This document shows positions 33,541 to 42,802 of a stretch of DNA of 64,000 nt, piece after piece (within the stretch, counting starts at the first letter, position 1; the number at the start of each line of letters is the position of its first letter). Location of the stretch: NCBI RefSeq assembly GCF_042651065.1, contig NZ_JBHSCH010000017.1, forward strand, positions 12,754-76,753. The letters are read 5' to 3'. Origin of the DNA: Pseudoroseomonas aestuarii. Lineage in GTDB: Bacteria > Pseudomonadota > Alphaproteobacteria > Acetobacterales > Acetobacteraceae. Below the pieces are notes generated by a model that was not told the DNA's origin, ran no database searches, and was given only the letters and a program-made list of their open reading frames with translations. Both the position numbers and the translations under genes were made by a program.

Positions 33541-34404
33541 TTACAGCGTCACGCTCCAGGTGAAGTCCCGGCTCCCGCCGGGCGGGATGTGCAGCAGGCC
33601 CGGCTTTTCTGCGAAGTCGCCATCCCAGCCCACCGGGCTGGACATGCCGTGCCAGGGCTCGATGCACAGGAAGTCCGCCCCCTCGGGCTTCGACCAGATG
33701 CCGAGATCCGGGTAGCCCTCCCACCGCACGGTCAGCGCCGTGCCGTCCGGCGCCTCGTAGCGCAGGGCGCGGCTGGCCACGTCGGGCAGGATCAGCGCGT
33801 CGCGCGCGAAGAGGGCGGGCGAGAGCGGCAAATCCCGGCCCTGCACCGGGGAAGGCTCCGCCGGCCCCAGCAGGCCGCCTTCCAGCCGGTGGGCGGGGCC
33901 GTGCTCGGGCTGCTCGAACACCAGGCGGTGCGCCTCCTTCGGCGCGCCCGGCACCAGGGGCCAGCGGAAGGCGGGGTGCGCGCCGATGGCGCAGGGCAGC
34001 ACCGCCTCGCCGGGGTTGGCGATGCGGGCCGTCACCGTCAGCGTGCCGCCGGCCAGCGCATAGGCCAGTTCCAGCGTGAAGCCGAAGGGGAAGAGGGCGC
34101 GGCTCTCCGCGTCATCGGTCAGGCGCAGGCGGCAGGAGGCGGGCTCCCGCTCCACCCATTCGAAGCGGCGGTCGCGGGCGAAGCCGTGCTGCGTCAGGCG
34201 GTGCTCCGCCCCGGCATGGCGCAGCGTGTCCCCGGCCAGCTTGCCGACGATGGGGAACAGCACCGGCGCGTGGCGGCGCCATTCCGGCCCGGCCTGCCAG
34301 AGATATTCCCCGCCCGCGGCGTCGCACAGGCTCACCAGCTCGGCGCCGCGCGCCTGGATGGTGGCCGAGAGGCCATCGGCCCCGATGCGGTGGCGGTCGG
34401 TCAT
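33541..34404 (-). CDS. aldose 1-epimerase family protein
   Basis: A 287-aa galactose-mutarotase-like beta-sandwich enzyme interconverting sugar anomers. Landmark residues: His in LTQHGFARDRRFEW, His in AIGAHPAFRWPL and Glu in LCIEPWHGMSSPVGW, the usual acid-base set. It is of the LacX/YeaD-like subgroup, not the GalM one; substrate unknown. It overlaps the upstream reductase gene by 4 bp (ATGA), so they are cotranscribed. Being convergent with the eps run, it may simply be a neighbour. Confidence 0.87.
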   Translation of the reverse strand: MTDRHRIGADGLSATIQARGAELVSLCDAAGGEYLWQAGPEWRRHAPVLFPIVGKLAGDTLRHAGAEHRLTQHGFARDRRFEWVEREPASCRLRLTDDAESRALFPFGFTLELAYALAGGTLTVTARIANPGEAVLPCAIGAHPAFRWPLVPGAPKEAHRLVFEQPEHGPAHRLEGGLLGPAEPSPVQGRDLPLSPALFARDALILPDVASRALRYEAPDGTALTVRWEGYPDLGIWSKPEGADFLCIEPWHGMSSPVGWDGDFAEKPGLLHIPPGGSRDFTWSVTL

Positions 34405-35363
34405 GCGGCGCGTCCCGGGTCCTTGTCCCTCTGGGCCTTCTCCTCGGCCCGCCGTTCCTCATAGGTCTTGGCGTGCAGGTAGGCGATGGCGTGCAGCTCC
34501 TCCTCCACGCCGACGCGCCGTGCCGCCGCCAGCAGGTAGCCCAGGATGTGGTCGGCCTCGATGCGGCCGCCCTGCTCCAGGTCGCGCAGCATGCTGGCGG
34601 TGTAGCTGCCGGCGGGGTCGGCCAGCATGGCGCGGTATTCCGCCTCGAAGCCGGGCGGCATGGCCACGCCATGCGCGGCGGCGATGGCGATGTTGCGCTC
34701 CAGCAGCCGGTGCATGAAGGCCACCCCGCCCGGCGCGCGGGCGATCTGCCCGGTGGAGCCGCGCAGCAGCACGGTGCCGGCCGCCACCGTGCCGAGATGC
34801 ACCAGCTTGGCCCACATGGCGGCGCGGATGTCGGGCACCGCCTGGGCCTCGATGCCGCCGCGCCGGGCCAGCGCCGCCAGCGCCTCGACGCGCGGCGTCA
34901 TCCGCCCGTCCATCTCGCCGAAGGTGAGGTAGCGCCAGTCGGAGAGGTTCCGCACCTCGCCGCTCGGCGCCAGGGTGGCGCGGATCTTGGCGAGGCCGCC
35001 CAGCACCGCCGCCTCGCCGAAGGCCTCGCGCAGCGTGTCGATGTGCGAAAGCCCGTTCAGCACCGGCAGGATCGCCGTCTCCGGCCCCACCACCGGGCGG
35101 ATGGAGTCGATCGCCGCCTCCAGGTCGTAGGCCTTGCAGCTCAGCAGCACCACGTCCCAGCCCGGCCGCACCTCGCCGGCCAGCAGCGCCGTGACGGGGC
35201 GGCACCAGGCGCCCAGCGCCGGGCAGCGGACCGAGAGCCCTTCGCGCCGCAGCTGCGCCTGGCGCTTGGGGCGCACCAGGAAGGCCAGCTCGGCGCCGGC
35301 CTCCAGCAGGCGGGCGCCGAAATAGCCGCCCAGGGCCCCGGCCCCGAGCACCAGGATTCGCAT
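34401..35363 (-). CDS. ketopantoate reductase-like (ApbA/PanE) protein
   Basis: NADPH-dependent reductase, 320 aa. It begins MRILVLGAGALGGYFGARLL with the GxGxxG motif, has LLSCKAYDLEAAI and LNGLSHIDTLREAFGEAAVLGG in the first domain, and the helical C-terminal domain with MWAKLVHLGTVAAGTVLLRG. The family makes pantoate for CoA synthesis, but paralogues act on other 2-keto acids, and the pairing with an aldose epimerase is not a pantothenate context, so I withhold panE. ATG 35363 is preferred: GGAGGA is 10 bases upstream, whereas the ATG at 35372 sits almost on top of it. Confidence 0.8.
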   Translation of the reverse strand: MRILVLGAGALGGYFGARLLEAGAELAFLVRPKRQAQLRREGLSVRCPALGAWCRPVTALLAGEVRPGWDVVLLSCKAYDLEAAIDSIRPVVGPETAILPVLNGLSHIDTLREAFGEAAVLGGLAKIRATLAPSGEVRNLSDWRYLTFGEMDGRMTPRVEALAALARRGGIEAQAVPDIRAAMWAKLVHLGTVAAGTVLLRGSTGQIARAPGGVAFMHRLLERNIAIAAAHGVAMPPGFEAEYRAMLADPAGSYTASMLRDLEQGGRIEADHILGYLLAAARRVGVEEELHAIAYLHAKTYEERRAEEKAQRDKDPGRAA

Positions 35364-35665
35364 CCGCCACATTCCTCCGGCCTGTCTCGCGAAAGGGGTT
35401 CCACACTCCCCGCCCGCTGGCAATCCGGGCGGCGCGACGGCTGGGTGAAAGTTGACTTCGGCGCGGATTGCGGCGGGGCGCATTCTTCATACTATCCGCG
35501 CCAGACCGGCATGCAGGGCGTGCGCGGCATGTGGCCAGGGATGCGCCCGGTTGTGGAACCCCGAGACCGGGCCATTTTCAAAGCGATCCTGGGCTCATGA
35601 TGCCGCCCGCCCGGGGACGGCCACGCCAGGCGCGGTCCGGCCCCTCAGCCCCGATGGAATTTCTC
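35364..35665. other. divergent intergenic region before the LOV kinase
   Basis: About 300 bp between divergent genes, without a credible coding frame. It contains a widely spaced 10-bp inverted repeat: GGGGTTCCAC (35395-35404) and GTGGAACCCC (35553-35562). The GGAAC cores point outward to each gene and resemble the -35 of alphaproteobacterial stress (EcfG-type) sigma factors, but neither is followed by a proper CGTT at the expected distance. A short AT-rich patch lies at 35484-35496. Confidence 0.35.
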
Positions 35666-37276
35666 ATGGAGCCTGATCCGGCCTCCCGAACCTCCAGCCC
35701 GCCCGTCTCCAACAGTGGCGGCAAGCAGTATGGCGACATCTTCTTCGCGGCCGTCGAGACCACGCGCATGCCGATGATCGTCACCGACGCGCGGGCCAAG
35801 GACCACCCGATCATCTTCGCCAACAACGCCTTCCTGAAGATGACGGGCTACAGCCTGGACGAGATCCTCGGCACCAATTGCCGCTTCCTGCAGGGGCCCG
35901 ACACCGACCGGGAGACCGTGGCCAGCGTCCGCGCCGCCATCAGCGAGCGGCGCGAGATCGCCACCGAGATCCTCAACTACCGCAAGAACGGCTCCACCTT
36001 CTGGAACGCGCTGTTCGTCTCCCCCGTCTACAACGCCCAGGGGGAGCTGATGTACTTCTTCGGCTCGCAGCTCGATGTGAGCCGCCGGCGGGATGCCGAG
36101 GACGCGCTGCGGCAGAGCCAGAAGATGGAGGCGCTGGGCCAGCTCACCGGCGGCATCGCGCACGACTTCAACAACCTGCTGCAGGTCATGGTGGGCTATC
36201 TGGAGCTGACCGAGCACGCGCTGGGGCGCCCGGAGCTGGACCGCAACCGCATGCAGCGCGGGCTGCAGAACGTGCGCGGCGCCGTGAACCGCGCCACCAC
36301 CCTGACGCAGCAATTGCTGGCCTTCGCCCGCAAGCAGCGGCTCGACGGCCGCACCCTGAACCTCAACACGCTGGTCGAGGGCATGCGCGACATGGCCCGC
36401 CGCACCCTGGGCGACGCCATCGCGCTGCGGCTGGACCTGGCGGAGGGGCTGGGCAATTGCCGGCTGGACCCGACCCAGGCGGAGGTGGCGCTGCTCAACA
36501 TCCTGATCAACGCGCGCGACGCCATGGCCGAGCAGCCGCAGGGCCTGCTCACCATCCGCACCCGCAACGTCACGCTCGACGCGGAGGCGACTGGCGCCAT
36601 CGGCAATCTGGCGCCGGGGCGCTACGTGCAGCTCTCCATCGCCGACACCGGCACCGGCATGCCGCCCGACATCCTGGCCCGGGTGATGGACCCCTTCTTC
36701 ACCACCAAGGAGGAGGGCAAGGGGACCGGGCTCGGCCTGTCGATGGTCTATGGCTTCGCCAAGCAGTCGGGCGGCGCGCTGCAGATCGAATCGGAGATGG
36801 GCGCCGGCACCACGGTCAATCTCTACTTCCCCGACCAGGGAGATGAGGAGCGGCCGGCGGCCCGGCGCAGCCTGCGCGTGATGGACCGCGCCGGCACCGA
36901 GCATGTGCTGGTGGTGGACGACCGCGAGGAGGTGGCGGAGCTGGCACGCGCCATCCTGGAGGATTTCGGCTACACGGTGCTGGTGGCCGCCAATGGCCGC
37001 GCGGCGCTGGACATCCTCGATCAGGCGGAGCGGGTGGACCTGCTGTTCTCCGACCTGATCATGCCCGGCGGCATGAACGGCGTGATGCTGGCCCGCGAGG
37101 CGCGCCGCCGCCAGCCGAAGCTGAAGGTGCTGCTGACCACCGGCTATGCCGAGGCCTCGCTGGAGCGCAGCGATGCCGGCGGCTCGGAGTTCGACGTGAT
37201 CAGCAAGCCCTATGGCCGGCTGGAACTGGCTCGCAAGGTGCGCCTGATCCTGGACGGGCCGACCGGCATCGGCTGA
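35666..37276 (+). CDS. LOV-domain hybrid histidine kinase with receiver domain
   Basis: A candidate blue-light receptor kinase of 536 aa. LOV/PAS domain (about 28-140) contains GTNCRFLQGPDTD with the adduct-forming cysteine C72, FMN contacts in NYRKNGSTFWN, and the light-sensing Gln in FGSQLDVS (Q135). HisKA follows with phospho-acceptor H166 (GGIAHDFNN), then HATPase (N-box LLNILINARDAM, G1 ADTGTGM, F-box DPFFTTKEEGKGTGLGL). The C-terminal receiver (415-530) has acidic VVDD and phospho-acceptor D463 (LLFSDLIMPG). No membrane segment, so cytoplasmic. ATG 35666 has GGAA 6 bases upstream; ATG 35654 is an alternative. No cognate output regulator gene is adjacent. Confidence 0.9.
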   Translation: MEPDPASRTSSPPVSNSGGKQYGDIFFAAVETTRMPMIVTDARAKDHPIIFANNAFLKMTGYSLDEILGTNCRFLQGPDTDRETVASVRAAISERREIATEILNYRKNGSTFWNALFVSPVYNAQGELMYFFGSQLDVSRRRDAEDALRQSQKMEALGQLTGGIAHDFNNLLQVMVGYLELTEHALGRPELDRNRMQRGLQNVRGAVNRATTLTQQLLAFARKQRLDGRTLNLNTLVEGMRDMARRTLGDAIALRLDLAEGLGNCRLDPTQAEVALLNILINARDAMAEQPQGLLTIRTRNVTLDAEATGAIGNLAPGRYVQLSIADTGTGMPPDILARVMDPFFTTKEEGKGTGLGLSMVYGFAKQSGGALQIESEMGAGTTVNLYFPDQGDEERPAARRSLRVMDRAGTEHVLVVDDREEVAELARAILEDFGYTVLVAANGRAALDILDQAERVDLLFSDLIMPGGMNGVMLAREARRRQPKLKVLLTTGYAEASLERSDAGGSEFDVISKPYGRLELARKVRLILDGPTGIG

Positions 37277-37277
37277 T

Positions 37278-37309
37278 GCCGGGCGGGGGCGCCTTCTCCC
37301 CCGCCCGGC
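37278..37309. terminator. convergent hairpin terminator
   Basis: A 12-bp perfect stem, GCCGGGCGGGGG (37278-37289) with its complement (37298-37309), and an 8-base loop, lies between the stops of the LOV kinase and acetyl-CoA synthetase genes. No long T-run on either side. Confidence 0.6.
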
Positions 37310-37316
37310 GGCGCCT

Positions 37317-39251
<1,935 letters not shown>

Positions 39252-39374
39252 CGTGTTCCTCCCGCTGTGGTGCGCCCCTCCTGCGGGGCTTCGTCCACTG
39301 TTTCAACGCCCATTGGGCCAAGGGGCCATGACCTGCGTCAAGTGAAGCCCACGCAGGGAAGCGGCGGGTGGCCT

Positions 39375-39725
39375 TCAGGCCCCCGCATCGGCCGGCACCC
39401 AGACGACGCCCGCGGCGTCGATCCGCGCCGGCACCGCCTCCAGCGAATCGCCGGCGCAGGGGCCAGAGAGGCAGAAGCCGTCCTCCACCTGGAAACGCGC
39501 GCCATGCACGGCGCAGACGATATGCTCCCCCGCCCCGTCCAGGAAGCGGTCCGGCATCATCTCCAGGGCGACCCCGACATGCGGGCAGGAATTGACATAG
39601 ACATGCACCGCCCCGCCGCGCCGCACGGCGAACAGGCCGATGAAGCTGCCCTCCGGGCCGGGGAAGCCCCGCGCCTGCCCGTCGGCGATCTCGTCGAGGC
39701 GGCAGAGGCGGCGTTCATCAGTCAT
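39375..39725 (-). CDS. Rieske-type [2Fe-2S] protein
   Basis: A 116-aa soluble Rieske domain protein. The cluster ligands are C-P-H in VNSCPHVGVALE and C-x2-H in VCAVHGARFQ, the standard spacing, and the fold includes the FCLSGPCAGDSLEAVP loop. It resembles small Rieske proteins such as NirD or dioxygenase ferredoxins. No oxygenase or reductase partner gene adjoins, so its electron-transfer partner is unknown. Confidence 0.87.
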   Translation of the reverse strand: MTDERRLCRLDEIADGQARGFPGPEGSFIGLFAVRRGGAVHVYVNSCPHVGVALEMMPDRFLDGAGEHIVCAVHGARFQVEDGFCLSGPCAGDSLEAVPARIDAAGVVWVPADAGA

Positions 39726-39878
39726 CGGGCATCGGTCATCGGGGGTGAGGTCTCCGGCACGGTGTGGGGGCAGGGCCAGGGATCGCGCGGCGCGGCGGGC
39801 AAGGCAAGCGCCCCCTGCCCTTCATGGTCTGGTAATCTTTGGCCCCGACGATAAGGCCACGGAAAGGAAAGGCCGCCA

Positions 39879-40373
39879 ATGCGACAGCACGGAGCCTGGA
39901 TGGCGATCGGGGTTTGGCTGCTGCTGGCCGGCACCGCCGCGGCGCAGACGCGGCCGGACGTGGACCCCTGGGGCCGCTACAACGGCCGGACGGAGCAGCA
40001 GGGCGGCACGCTGCGTCACTACGATCCCTGGGGCCGCTACGAGGGGCGCTCGGAACGCTCCGCCGGCGGCGGCGTGATGCGCCACTACGATGCCGAGGGC
40101 CGCTACCTGGGGCGGGACGACATCGAGCGGGATTTCCGCAACCGCCAGCCCGCGCCGCCGCCGGTCTACCGCCCCCTGCCGCAGCCCTACCCGCCGCAGC
40201 CGCCCTACGGGAGTGGCTACGGCCAATCCAACGGCTACGGCCAGCCCAATGTGCATGTCTATATCGACCCGGCGCCGCCGCTCTGGACGCCCGCCGAGCC
40301 GGAGCGCCCGCAACCCCCGCCGCCGCGCGGCCGCACACCCTGGTTCAACGACCCGCAGCGCGCGCGGCCCTGA
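39879..40373 (+). CDS. small secreted YD-repeat-like protein
   Basis: A 164-aa protein with a clear Sec signal peptide (MAIGVWLLLAGTAAAQ, cleavage near residue 23). The mature part opens with three imperfect repeats of about 22 residues built on Y/V-D-x-x-G-R-Y-x-G-R: VDPWGRYNGRTEQQGG, HYDPWGRYEGRSERS and HYDAEGRYLGRDD, resembling the YD repeats of Rhs/teneurin proteins. A Pro/Tyr-rich tail follows (PQPYPPQPPYGSGYGQ). AAGGAAAGG precedes the ATG. No Cys and no anchor motif. Probably periplasmic or extracellular; function unknown. Confidence 0.75.
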   Translation: MRQHGAWMAIGVWLLLAGTAAAQTRPDVDPWGRYNGRTEQQGGTLRHYDPWGRYEGRSERSAGGGVMRHYDAEGRYLGRDDIERDFRNRQPAPPPVYRPLPQPYPPQPPYGSGYGQSNGYGQPNVHVYIDPAPPLWTPAEPERPQPPPPRGRTPWFNDPQRARP

Positions 40374-40417
40374 GGGAACAACCCAGAGGAAGCGGTCCAG
40401 GGAAAGCCGGGAGGGCC

Positions 40418-40873
40418 TCAGCCCTCCCAGCCCCCCATGCGGCACAGCAGCGCCCAGTGTTCCGGCGAGATCGGCATCACCGAGAGGCGGGACTGGCGGA
40501 TCAGCCCGATCTCGGCCAGCGCCGGCTCGGCCTTGATCGCCGACAGCGGCACGGGGCGGGGCATCGGCCCCACCGCGCGCATGTCGGTGCAGACCCAGCG
40601 CGGGGCACGGCCCTCCGGCACGGCCTCGGTGGGGTCGGGATAGGCTTCCCGCGCCACCTCGACCACGCCGACGATCTCCTTCCCCACATTGGAGTGGTAG
40701 AAGAAGGCCCGGTCGCCCCGGCGCATGGCGCGCAGGAAGCTGGCGGCCTGGGCGTTGCGCACGCCGGTCCAGGGTTCCGTGCCGTTCGCCACCTGCTGCT
40801 GCCAGGAGAAGGCGTCCGGCTCGCTCTTGACCAGCCAGAAGCGCCTTTCAGCCAAGGCGCTGGCCGCCGGCAT
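40418..40873 (-). CDS. EVE-domain protein
   Basis: A 151-aa protein almost wholly made of an EVE domain (PUA/YTH-like), a family that binds modified bases in nucleic acids. Core segments: RFWLVKSEPDAFSWQQQ, WTGVRNAQAASFLRAMRRGD, AFFYHSNVGKEIVGVVEV. Start ATG 40873 overlaps the upstream YciI gene by 26 bp; a TTG at residue 7 would be closer to typical EVE starts. In many alphaproteobacteria EVE and YciI genes lie side by side, so the pairing is conserved, not accidental. Confidence 0.86.
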   Translation of the reverse strand: MPAASALAERRFWLVKSEPDAFSWQQQVANGTEPWTGVRNAQAASFLRAMRRGDRAFFYHSNVGKEIVGVVEVAREAYPDPTEAVPEGRAPRWVCTDMRAVGPMPRPVPLSAIKAEPALAEIGLIRQSRLSVMPISPEHWALLCRMGGWEG

Positions 40874-41141
40874 AGACCTGCCGGAAGGGGCGGATGGTGG
40901 TGCGGGCGAACAGCCCGGCCTGGGCATAGGGGTCGGCCGCCGCGAAGGCCTCGGCCGCCGCCTGGTCCTCCGCCTCGACGATCAGCACGCTGCCGCAGGG
41001 CTTGCCCTCGGCGTCCAGCACCGGGCCGGCCTGCACCAGCTTCTCCACCTGGCTGTCCAGGTACTCCAGGTGGGTGGGGCGGGTGGCCAGGCGCAGCTCC
41101 AGGGCGCCGGGCTTGTCCTCGGCGACGATGGCGAACAGCAT
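40848..41141 (-). CDS. YciI-like protein
   Basis: A 97-aa ferredoxin-like-fold protein of the YciI family. It has the conserved histidine in TRPTHLEYLDSQ and the Asp in AAADPYAQAGLFA, proposed as an active-site pair; the biochemical role of most members is unknown. It overlaps the EVE gene by 26 bp and precedes it in the same direction, suggesting an operon. Divergent from the ccm genes with a 110-bp spacer. Confidence 0.87.
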   Translation of the reverse strand: MLFAIVAEDKPGALELRLATRPTHLEYLDSQVEKLVQAGPVLDAEGKPCGSVLIVEAEDQAAAEAFAAADPYAQAGLFARTTIRPFRQVYAGGQRLG

Positions 41142-41251
41142 GGTGGAACGTCCTCTCGAAAGGGGCGCGGCGCCAGCCGCCGCTGTTGCATGACGTAACC
41201 GCGTGCGGCGATGGCTTCAATCCGGCGCCGCCAGCGCCTAGTTTGCGCCGC

Positions 41252-42100
41252 GTGAGCACCCCCGCGCCCCATCCGGCCCCCCGGCCCCTCTCCGCCACGC
41301 CCCAGCCCGGCACCCCGCAGCCGGGCGGCGGGCTGCACCGCTTCGCCAATCCCGGCCGCTTCCTGCGGCTGACGGACCGCGCGCTGCCCTGGCTGTGGGG
41401 CGCCGCCGTGCTGGTGCTGGGGATCGGCGCCGCCTGGGCGCTGCTCTTCTCGCCGCCCGACTGGCAGCAGGGCGAGACGGTGCGGATCATGTACGTCCAT
41501 GTCCCGATGGCCTGGCTGGCGATGGGCGGCTATCTCGGCCTCGCCATCGCCTCGCTGATGTCGCTGATCTGGCGCCACCCGCTGGCCGACCTCGCGGCGC
41601 GGGAGCTCTCGCCCGTGGGGGCCATGGTCACGGCGCTCTGCCTCGCCACCGGCAGCCTGTGGGGCCGGCCGATGTGGGGCACCTGGTGGGCCTGGGACGC
41701 GCGGATGACCTCCGTGCTGGTGCTGTTCTTCCTCTGGATGGGCCACGCCGCCCTGGTCCGCGCCTTCGACGAGGAGGAGCGCGGCGCGCGGGCCGGCGCC
41801 ATCCTCGCCCTGGTGGGGGCGGTCAACCTGCCGGTCATCAAGTGGAGCGTGGACTGGTTCAACACGCTGCACCAGTCGGCCTCCGTCACGCGGGCGGCGG
41901 CGCCGGGGCTGCATGTCGATATCCTCTACCCGCTGCTCACCTGCGCGGCGGGGTTCGGGCTGGCCTTCGCGGCGCTGGTGCTGGCGCGCACGCGGGCGGC
42001 GGTGATGGAGCGGCGGGTGCGGCAGTTGCAACTGGCCCAGGCACGGCGACATGACACGCAGCGGCCCGCGGCCGGCCCGGCGGCGGACCTCCAGGCTTGA
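41252..42100 (+). CDS. ccmC: heme exporter protein CcmC
   Basis: CcmC loads heme onto CcmE in system I cytochrome c maturation at the inner membrane. The 282-aa protein has six spans, the tryptophan-rich WGTWWAWDARMTSVLVLFF, and flanking histidines in MYVHVPMAWL and NTLHQSASV, which ligate heme. The N-terminus is about 35 residues longer than usual and Pro-rich; GTG 41252 is the only start before the first span, and no Shine-Dalgarno is visible. A weak TTCAAT-N17-TAGTTT promoter ends 7 bases before it. ccmA and ccmB, usually upstream, are absent here. Confidence 0.93.
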   Translation: MSTPAPHPAPRPLSATPQPGTPQPGGGLHRFANPGRFLRLTDRALPWLWGAAVLVLGIGAAWALLFSPPDWQQGETVRIMYVHVPMAWLAMGGYLGLAIASLMSLIWRHPLADLAARELSPVGAMVTALCLATGSLWGRPMWGTWWAWDARMTSVLVLFFLWMGHAALVRAFDEEERGARAGAILALVGAVNLPVIKWSVDWFNTLHQSASVTRAAAPGLHVDILYPLLTCAAGFGLAFAALVLARTRAAVMERRVRQLQLAQARRHDTQRPAAGPAADLQA

Positions 42101-42134
42101 TGCAAGTCATGGAAAAACCTGACAGAAGGGCGGC

Positions 42135-42281
42135 ATGACGCAGCATTGGTGGCATGTGGCCATCTCCTGGGGGCTGGCGGCGCTGGGCTTCGGGGGCATG
42201 GCGGTCCTGGCCGCGTGGCGGCACGCGGCGGCGAAGCGGCATCTGGCCCGGCTGGATCCGCGCGAGAGGAGGCGGGCATGA
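42135..42281 (+). CDS. ccmD: heme exporter protein CcmD
   Basis: A 48-residue, single-span protein between ccmC and ccmE, too short for ordinary ORF finding. It begins MTQHWWHVAISWGLAALG, with one membrane helix (about 8-27) and a strongly basic tail (RHLARLDPRERRRA), the CcmD pattern. CcmD helps release holo-CcmE from CcmC. AAGGGCGG precedes the ATG at 42135. Its stop overlaps the ccmE start by 4 bp. Confidence 0.88.
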   Translation: MTQHWWHVAISWGLAALGFGGMAVLAAWRHAAAKRHLARLDPRERRRA

Positions 42282-42802
42282 AATCGTCGCGCAAGCGGCG
42301 CCGGATGTGGATCGTGGTGCTGGCGGGGCTCGGCCTCGGCTCGGCCACGGCGCTCACCCTCACCGCCTTCCAGGACAACCTCGTCTTCTTCCTGGCGCCG
42401 AGCGACATCGCCAGCAAGAACCCGGGGCCGGAGCGCGCCTTCCGCCTGGGCGGGCTGGTCGAGGCCGGCAGCCTGCAACGCGCCCAGGCCGCCGATGGCC
42501 GCACCGAGGCGCGCTTCCGCGTCACCGACGGGCCGGCGACCATCCCCGTCTCCTATGTCGGCGTGCTGCCGGACCTGTTCCGCGAGGGGCAGGGCGTCGT
42601 CACCCTCGGCAAGCTGGGGGCGGACGGGCTGTTCCGCGCCAGCGAGGTGCTGGCCCGCCACGACGAGACCTACATGCCCCCCGAGGTGGCCGACGCGCTG
42701 AAGCGCAGCGGCCACTGGGACCCGGCCCAGGGCGCCGCCCCCCCGGCGGCCTCCTGGAACACCCTCTCGCCGGCTGCGGCGCAGGAGCGCAACGGCGGAT
42801 GA
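42278..42802 (+). CDS. ccmE: cytochrome c maturation heme chaperone CcmE
   Basis: Periplasmic, membrane-anchored chaperone that binds heme covalently and passes it to CcmF. The 174-aa protein has an N-terminal anchor (about 11-30) after the basic RKRRR, an OB-fold domain, and the heme-binding H128 with Y132 in LARHDETYMPPEV (E. coli H130/Y134). The histidine form is the common type, not the Cys variant of some archaea. Coupled by ATGA overlaps to ccmD and ccmF. Confidence 0.96.
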   Translation: MKSSRKRRRMWIVVLAGLGLGSATALTLTAFQDNLVFFLAPSDIASKNPGPERAFRLGGLVEAGSLQRAQAADGRTEARFRVTDGPATIPVSYVGVLPDLFREGQGVVTLGKLGADGLFRASEVLARHDETYMPPEVADALKRSGHWDPAQGAAPPAASWNTLSPAAAQERNGG

